A DNA stretch of 64,000 bases from Natronosalvus sp042663485 (GTDB taxonomy: Archaea > Halobacteriota > Halobacteria > Halobacteriales > Natrialbaceae), in the NCBI GenBank assembly GCA_042663485.1, contig JBHTAF010000002.1; one strand, given 5' to 3'. The position numbers and the translations under genes are program-made. Under the pieces are notes generated by a model. That model saw only the letters and a program-made list of their open reading frames with translations, searched no databases and was not told where the DNA came from. The first letter of the stretch is position 1. Every line of letters begins with the position of its first letter. Positions 59,596 through 64,000 of the stretch are shown one piece after another.

Positions 59596-61572
59596 TCAGT
59601 TCGAAACCGGCGACGGCGTACAGAAATTGACGTCACCGTTATCGTACACCGTCGCCTGGGTCGGACGACAGATCTGTGAGCGATCGACCGACTTGAGCTG
59701 CGCCCGATCGTCTTCAACGAAGTAGGCCACGGACTCCGTCTGACTGGTCCGGTAGACCGTGTAGTCGTGTTCAGCGACGCCGTCTTCGGGTATCGTGACG
59801 TACGACGAGGACGGATAGGCGCCCGTCCGATCGAAGACCGTGAAGTACGGATGGTCGGTGTGTAGTTGCTGATCGGGTCGAATTTCGGAGCCGGCCGGGG
59901 AGCCAGTCATCTCACCGATCGACGAGACGGCGGTGAGTTCCGAATCGCTGTAGGCCAGCTGTTCGTGTTGCTGGGGGAAGACCGGATTCTCGGTGTTGCT
60001 CTCGGCGGCAAAAGCCATTGCCCCAGGGTAGATCAGGACCACCAGGAGCACGGTGACGACCGCAAGTCGGGGGTCGAGGTCGCGAATGAACACGCGGATC
60101 GCGATCGCTCCGAGGATCGCCATCGGCGCGTAGAGGAAGGCGAACCAGCGCGTCGGGATGAAGTTTCGAATGCCGAACATCGGTAGCCCCATCACGAAGA
60201 CGAGCATGAACGCCGACGCGAGCAACAGGGTGAAGACGGACTGCTCCGCCCGTTTCCGATGAACGACGTACAGACAGCCCGCGAACGTCAGTCCGAGCAG
60301 GAGCAAGAATCCGAGTGAATCGACGTACGGAACGACCTGATCGAGGAGCGTCGGTGCTGCGACTTCGCTAGCCGAGTCCTCGCTTCCCGTCCCGCTGGCG
60401 ATGTTGAGAAAGCCGGCACTTTCCTCGATCGTCTGCGTGAAGTAGCTCAGGACGGTCCCCAGGAACGAATCCTGGCGATACGGCGTGAGCGACCAGACGA
60501 AGATCGTCAGCCCGAAGTTGAAGACGACCAGGCCGACCAGGTTGACCGGCTTCTTCGTCCGAAACGTGTTCGTATCGAGGCGGTCGAGGCCGAACGGGCC
60601 GATCATGAAGACGAGCTGGGCGAGGAACGCGGTCACGAGCACCACGAGCATGATGAACGTCGACACCTGGTGGGTGAGGATGACCGCGAGACTCAACACC
60701 AGGAGTAACGTGAAGTCACGGAGCGTGTACTCGATCCGCATGACGCGAATCAGTGCGTAGAGGACGCCGAGGAAGAACACGAGCCCCATGCTGGTCGGGA
60801 TCAGGTGCATCCCCCACAGGGAGACGTAACTCGCCATGGCGAACAGGCTGGCTGCGAGCGCCGACCAGCGCGGCGAGATCAGCAGGTTCGCCGTCGCGTA
60901 GACGAGCAAGATCGAGAGCGGCATCACCACGCCGACGGTCAGGTACAGTGCTGCCCGCAGCGGAACGTCGAAGACGATTGCGCTCGACGCCACGAGCAGG
61001 TGATACAGCGGTGAACCGTAGTGTTTATCGTTGGAGATGGCGCTCAGCGATCGCTCCTCAAGGATCGATCCGGCCAGTTCCATGTGCGTCCAGATGTCGA
61101 TGCCGATGTATCCCGGCGTCGCGTACAGCGCCGTAAACCGGAAGACGAACGCGAAGAGGACGAGCTGGAGCAAAACGAGTCCCGTATTGAACGTCTCGTC
61201 CTGCGAGAAGACGATCTGGGCGATCAACAGCGTCCCGACGAGACCCGACAACACGAAGAAGGCGAGCGTTCGCTCGCCCTGTACGAGCGTCAGCGCGACG
61301 AGCGCGGACAGGCCGAACAAGACGAGCGTCGGCAGCGCCATCAGGGCCGGTCTCGACAGCGTCGGCATCGCCGGGTTAGTGTCCTGGGCATACAGCGACA
61401 GCAGGTACAACCCGCAGGCTAACCCGAGGACGATTGGCACGGTTTCGATGTAGATCTGGGACGCCAGGAACCGGAGTGGAAGCATCGCCAGCGCCAGTAC
61501 GAGTCCGAAAATCGCGGCGACGGTATCGAGGCGCAACGGCCGGATTCCCGACAGAAACGACGAGTTACGCAT
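59596..61572 (-). CDS. Large multi-span membrane protein, probable GT-C glycosyltransferase
   Basis: This 658-residue protein has about 13-15 hydrophobic helices and a soluble C-terminal part (about 540-658). After the fifth helix comes ATPGYIGIDIWTHMELAGSILEERSLS, an Asp-rich loop like the first extracytoplasmic loop of GT-C enzymes, which take sugars from dolichyl-phosphate donors, followed by YGSPLYHLLVASS. It overlaps the GT4 gene upstream by 8 bases. It is likely a glycosyltransferase or polysaccharide-assembly protein acting on the outer face, but only the layout supports this. Confidence 0.68.
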   Translation of the reverse strand: MRNSSFLSGIRPLRLDTVAAIFGLVLALAMLPLRFLASQIYIETVPIVLGLACGLYLLSLYAQDTNPAMPTLSRPALMALPTLVLFGLSALVALTLVQGERTLAFFVLSGLVGTLLIAQIVFSQDETFNTGLVLLQLVLFAFVFRFTALYATPGYIGIDIWTHMELAGSILEERSLSAISNDKHYGSPLYHLLVASSAIVFDVPLRAALYLTVGVVMPLSILLVYATANLLISPRWSALAASLFAMASYVSLWGMHLIPTSMGLVFFLGVLYALIRVMRIEYTLRDFTLLLVLSLAVILTHQVSTFIMLVVLVTAFLAQLVFMIGPFGLDRLDTNTFRTKKPVNLVGLVVFNFGLTIFVWSLTPYRQDSFLGTVLSYFTQTIEESAGFLNIASGTGSEDSASEVAAPTLLDQVVPYVDSLGFLLLLGLTFAGCLYVVHRKRAEQSVFTLLLASAFMLVFVMGLPMFGIRNFIPTRWFAFLYAPMAILGAIAIRVFIRDLDPRLAVVTVLLVVLIYPGAMAFAAESNTENPVFPQQHEQLAYSDSELTAVSSIGEMTGSPAGSEIRPDQQLHTDHPYFTVFDRTGAYPSSSYVTIPEDGVAEHDYTVYRTSQTESVAYFVEDDRAQLKSVDRSQICRPTQATVYDNGDVNFCTPSPVSN

Positions 61573-62536
61573 TCTCCGTCACCTCGAGGTCGCGAGGCCG
61601 GCCCGTGGGCCGGGACCGCCGTCCGAGGACGTCGCGATAGCACTCGAGCAGACGGTCGCCCATTGCGTCCAGGCTCAGTCCGTCGACGACCTCACGGCCG
61701 TTCGACCGTCGGTCGCCGTCGAGGACCATCTCGAGGCCCGCGGCGAGGTCGGCGTCGTCGTCGCTCACGACGCAGTTGTCGACCTCGCCGATCGTGTCTC
61801 GGACGAAACCGACGTCAGTCGAGACGACCGGCACGTTGCAGGCGGCGGCCTCTTTGATGACCATCGGGCCGGCCTCGCGCTTCGAGGTCACGAGGAGGAT
61901 GTCGCTGGCGTTCATGTAGTAGGGCATCTCTTCGTAGGGGACGCCATCGATCGTTCGCAACTCGAGGTCGGCGTCGGCGCGCTCGACGATGCGTTTGGCC
62001 CGCGGATAGTCCTTCTCATCCCTGTTTGGATCGTACGGAAAGAGCGCGATGCGTTCGTCGGGATCCCAGCCCACGCGTTCGCGGGCGTCCGCGCGTGGGA
62101 CGGGTCTGAACTGCTCGGTGTCGACGCCGAACGGGATCTCGACGTGGTCGGTGTCGAGTTCGCGCGACATCGCGGGGCTCGGAACGATCGTGGCGTCCGC
62201 AAAGCGGGCGCCGTAGCGGCTGATCGACTCGAGCCAGCGCATGTCGCTCATCAGGTCGGTTCCCCACAGGCTCATCACCACCGGACGCGTCGGCTGGGCG
62301 AGCGCGAACGGCGCAACGAGACCGTAGTGGCCGTGGATCAGGTCGTACTCTCCCGACCAGACGTGCGAGAGCACCTTCGGATAAAACCGCAGGTAGTCGA
62401 CGGGCGTCCGCGGCGAGTCGGCAGTGTATTCGCCGGGAACGCCGATGACGGTGCACTCGACGCCACGTTCCTCGAGGACGGAAATCTGCTGCTCGAAGAA
62501 CGAACGCGTAGAGGTGATGAGGTGTAATACGTGCAT
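61565..62536 (-). CDS. Family 4 glycosyltransferase
   Basis: This 323-residue GT-B enzyme starts MHVLHLITSTRSFFEQQISVL and has IHGHYGLVAPFALAQ, VPSPAMSRELD, IPFGVDTEQFRPVPR and the donor-binding LLVTSKREAGPMVIKEAAACNVPVVSTDVGFV with the retaining-GT E-x7-E pattern. It adds a sugar from a nucleotide donor to a growing lipid-linked chain in the cytoplasm. It lies between the DUF354 gene (6 nt upstream) and the GT-C-like gene, so the three are one operon. Confidence 0.9.
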   Translation of the reverse strand: MHVLHLITSTRSFFEQQISVLEERGVECTVIGVPGEYTADSPRTPVDYLRFYPKVLSHVWSGEYDLIHGHYGLVAPFALAQPTRPVVMSLWGTDLMSDMRWLESISRYGARFADATIVPSPAMSRELDTDHVEIPFGVDTEQFRPVPRADARERVGWDPDERIALFPYDPNRDEKDYPRAKRIVERADADLELRTIDGVPYEEMPYYMNASDILLVTSKREAGPMVIKEAAACNVPVVSTDVGFVRDTIGEVDNCVVSDDDADLAAGLEMVLDGDRRSNGREVVDGLSLDAMGDRLLECYRDVLGRRSRPTGRPRDLEVTENA

Positions 62537-62542
62537 GTCGTG

Positions 62543-63610
62543 TCAGTCAGCGTTAGCGGCGAGCGCCGGCCGATCGAGCCTGGTCCCGGAGACGGTTTCG
62601 ACCTCCCTGACGATGACGTCTGTCACGTCGATCCGGTCAGCGAGCAGTCGTTCGCGTCGACGGCCCCACTTCTCGGGGTCGTCTTCCTCGATCACCGAGA
62701 TTGCCTTCTCGAGCGAGCGGGCGTGGCGGTCCGATCCGTTGAAGTTGAACACGAGGCCGTACTCCTCCTCGAGTTCGGTCGTGTACCCGAGCGACAGGGA
62801 GTTGACGTACACCGCCGGCGTGCCCAGCACCGCAGCCTCGGCGGTCATCGTCGCGCCCTCGCCGACGAAACAGTCGGCGTACGCGAGCAGGTCGTGCATC
62901 CGGTCGGGCGACGTCGTGAGCCGGTTCGATTCGAGTTCGTCGGGGAGGGGAACCTCCGACGTGAGCACGACCTCGGCGCCGGCGTCCTCGAGTCGCTCGA
63001 CGGCCTCGACCGGATCGTCGAAGCCGCCCTGTCCCATATCGTGCGAGGAGTCCCAACTGCTCAGGCGCATCACGACGAGCGTGTCGTCGGGTTCCAGCCC
63101 GGCTTCCTCGAGGATCCCGGGATCGGGTTCGAACCGGTCGGGGTGGAGGTACGCGAGTTCGTGATAGCCCGGGTACTCGACCTTCTTCGAACCGATGTCG
63201 CCGTCGTAACACTCCGGCGTACAGACGACGTCGGCGAACGGGTACGCGAGCGCCTTGATGATCGTCGCGTGTTCGGTGTCGTAGAAGACGACGCTCTTCG
63301 CACCGACGAGTTTCGCGACGTGGGCGGCAGCGACGCCGCCGATCGCGGTGATGACGTCGGGCTTGATGCGACGCGCTCGCGCCAGCAGTTTCGCCTCGTA
63401 GGTCGCCTGGACCGCCGCCAGCGAGAGCAGCGAGTTCGACTCGCCGGCCAGGATCTCGTGGTCGATGTCGTAGCACTCGAGTAAGTCCGTCACCACCTCG
63501 TTCTCGCGCGCGAAGACGTGAACGCTGTGACCGTTGGACTCGAGTTCGGCGATCGCGTGCTTGAAGAAGTGGACGTGTCCGGGGTGCTGGATCGTCACGA
63601 TAACGCGCAT
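62543..63610 (-). CDS. DUF354 protein (GT-B-like)
   Basis: This 355-residue protein starts MRVIVTIQHPGHVHFFKHAIAEL, the DUF354 opening, with ITAIGGVAAAHVAKLVGAKSVVFYDTEHA in the first Rossmann domain and CFVGEGATMTAEAAVLGTPAVYVNSLSLGYTTELEEEYGLVF in the second. The fold is that of GT-B transferases or UDP-GlcNAc epimerases. The family occurs in archaeal and bacterial surface-sugar gene sets; reaction unknown. It begins right where the downstream-strand GT2 gene ends. Confidence 0.85.
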   Translation of the reverse strand: MRVIVTIQHPGHVHFFKHAIAELESNGHSVHVFARENEVVTDLLECYDIDHEILAGESNSLLSLAAVQATYEAKLLARARRIKPDVITAIGGVAAAHVAKLVGAKSVVFYDTEHATIIKALAYPFADVVCTPECYDGDIGSKKVEYPGYHELAYLHPDRFEPDPGILEEAGLEPDDTLVVMRLSSWDSSHDMGQGGFDDPVEAVERLEDAGAEVVLTSEVPLPDELESNRLTTSPDRMHDLLAYADCFVGEGATMTAEAAVLGTPAVYVNSLSLGYTTELEEEYGLVFNFNGSDRHARSLEKAISVIEEDDPEKWGRRRERLLADRIDVTDVIVREVETVSGTRLDRPALAANAD

Positions 63611-64000
63611 CTACCGACGCACCCCCTTCTCCGTGTTCTCACCGGCGTCGATCACCATCGCAACCAGGAAGACGACCGCGCTTGCGACGAACGCGAACCC
63701 GGTCGTGAACAGTTCGCGAAGTGACGTCTCGCCCTCGAGGGCGTTCGCGGTAGCGCCGCCGGCGAACGCGACGGCTCCGACCAGCGACGCGACGCCGATC
63801 AGGTACCCGAGCGCGGTCGGGTCGCTACGATCGTCGGCGAGGCGCACTCGCATTCGCTGGAGGAAGCCACGCAGCAGCGTCACCGACGTGATCGGGATGA
63901 ATCGCTTGTAGTCGATGGTGCTCTCCTCGTCGGCGTACTTCGCCGGCATCGAGACGTCGGCGACGCGCATCCCCGCGATGTTGAGCCTGACGAGTAAGTC
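63611..64000 (-). CDS. Dolichol-phosphate-sugar synthase-like GT2, C-terminal part (cut by window edge)
   Basis: The frame is open from the right edge. It reads DLLVRLNIAGMRVADVSMPA then KYADEESTIDYKRFIPITSVTLLRGFLQRMRVRL, the C-terminal end of the catalytic domain in polyprenyl-phosphate glycosyltransferases, followed by two membrane helices (GYLIGVASLVGAVAFAGGAT and TTGFAFVASAVVFLVAMVI). The catalytic N-terminus is outside the window. It would make the dolichyl-phosphate-linked sugar used by GT-C enzymes such as the one at 59596-61572. It is probably the first gene of the four-gene operon. Confidence 0.82.
   Translation of the reverse strand, partial: DLLVRLNIAGMRVADVSMPAKYADEESTIDYKRFIPITSVTLLRGFLQRMRVRLADDRSDPTALGYLIGVASLVGAVAFAGGATANALEGETSLRELFTTGFAFVASAVVFLVAMVIDAGENTEKGVRR

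Noticed and set aside
1..64000. Defence island, toxin-antitoxin pair, provirus or complete insertion sequence
   Set aside because: No nuclease-helicase set, toxin pair, integrase, capsid gene or transposase frame could be found on either strand.

Overview
The window reads as the chromosome of an extremely halophilic archaeon (Halobacteria). It is GC-rich, its proteins are strongly acidic, its exported proteins carry twin-arginine signals with lipoboxes, and many genes have a TATA box about 25-30 nt upstream of the start codon, as in leaderless archaeal transcripts. It encodes archaeal eIF-1A, a tRNA-Arg with a short archaeal-type intron, and several families known mainly from haloarchaea (DUF7344-like winged helix, DUF7978-like, HTH_10, HVO_2922-like). 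The exact genus cannot be read from the sequence; a Natrialbales-like organism is only an impression.

Layout. 1-0.9 kb: end of an Lrp/AsnC regulator and a small zinc-finger gene. 1.0-7.2 kb: nucleoside hydrolase followed by a complete BMP-type nucleoside ABC importer (lipoprotein, double ATPase, two permeases), i.e. nucleoside uptake and cleavage. 7.2-20.5 kb: housekeeping and metabolism (GNAT enzymes, MscS-like membrane protein, aminotransferase with overlapping Lrp regulator, 6-phosphogluconate dehydrogenase, universal stress protein, phosphodiesterase, threonine aldolase, M29 aminopeptidase). 20.5-22.1 kb: a gene-poor stretch with a permease remnant, repeats and the intron-containing tRNA-Arg. 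22-35.3 kb: ParB-like protein, SerB, paired membrane paralogues, metY-metX for methionine, transporters, an alanine-glyoxylate type aminotransferase and an NhaC antiporter. 35.3-38.3 kb: repetitive spacer, eIF-1A, truA and membrane proteins.

38.4-64 kb is a surface-glycan or exopolysaccharide region: two alkaline-phosphatase-superfamily enzymes (one sulfatase-like), a Tat-exported beta-helix protein, a Wzx-type flippase, two paralogous exported deacetylase-like lipoproteins (one lacking the catalytic residues), glycosyltransferases (GT2, GT4, a DUF354 protein, a probable GT-C, and a DPM-like GT2 running off the right edge), an asparagine-synthase-like protein, an exported M14-like zinc enzyme fused to a PKD domain, a DUF1616 membrane protein and a DUF457 metal hydrolase. 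Regulators sit among them: a HTH_10 factor, a lone receiver domain and two winged-helix proteins with membrane tails. The beta-helix gene and the DUF1616 gene share an ordered set of upstream sequence blocks, which suggests common control. I read this region as building, exporting and trimming a cell-surface polysaccharide, but the chemistry of the product cannot be deduced.
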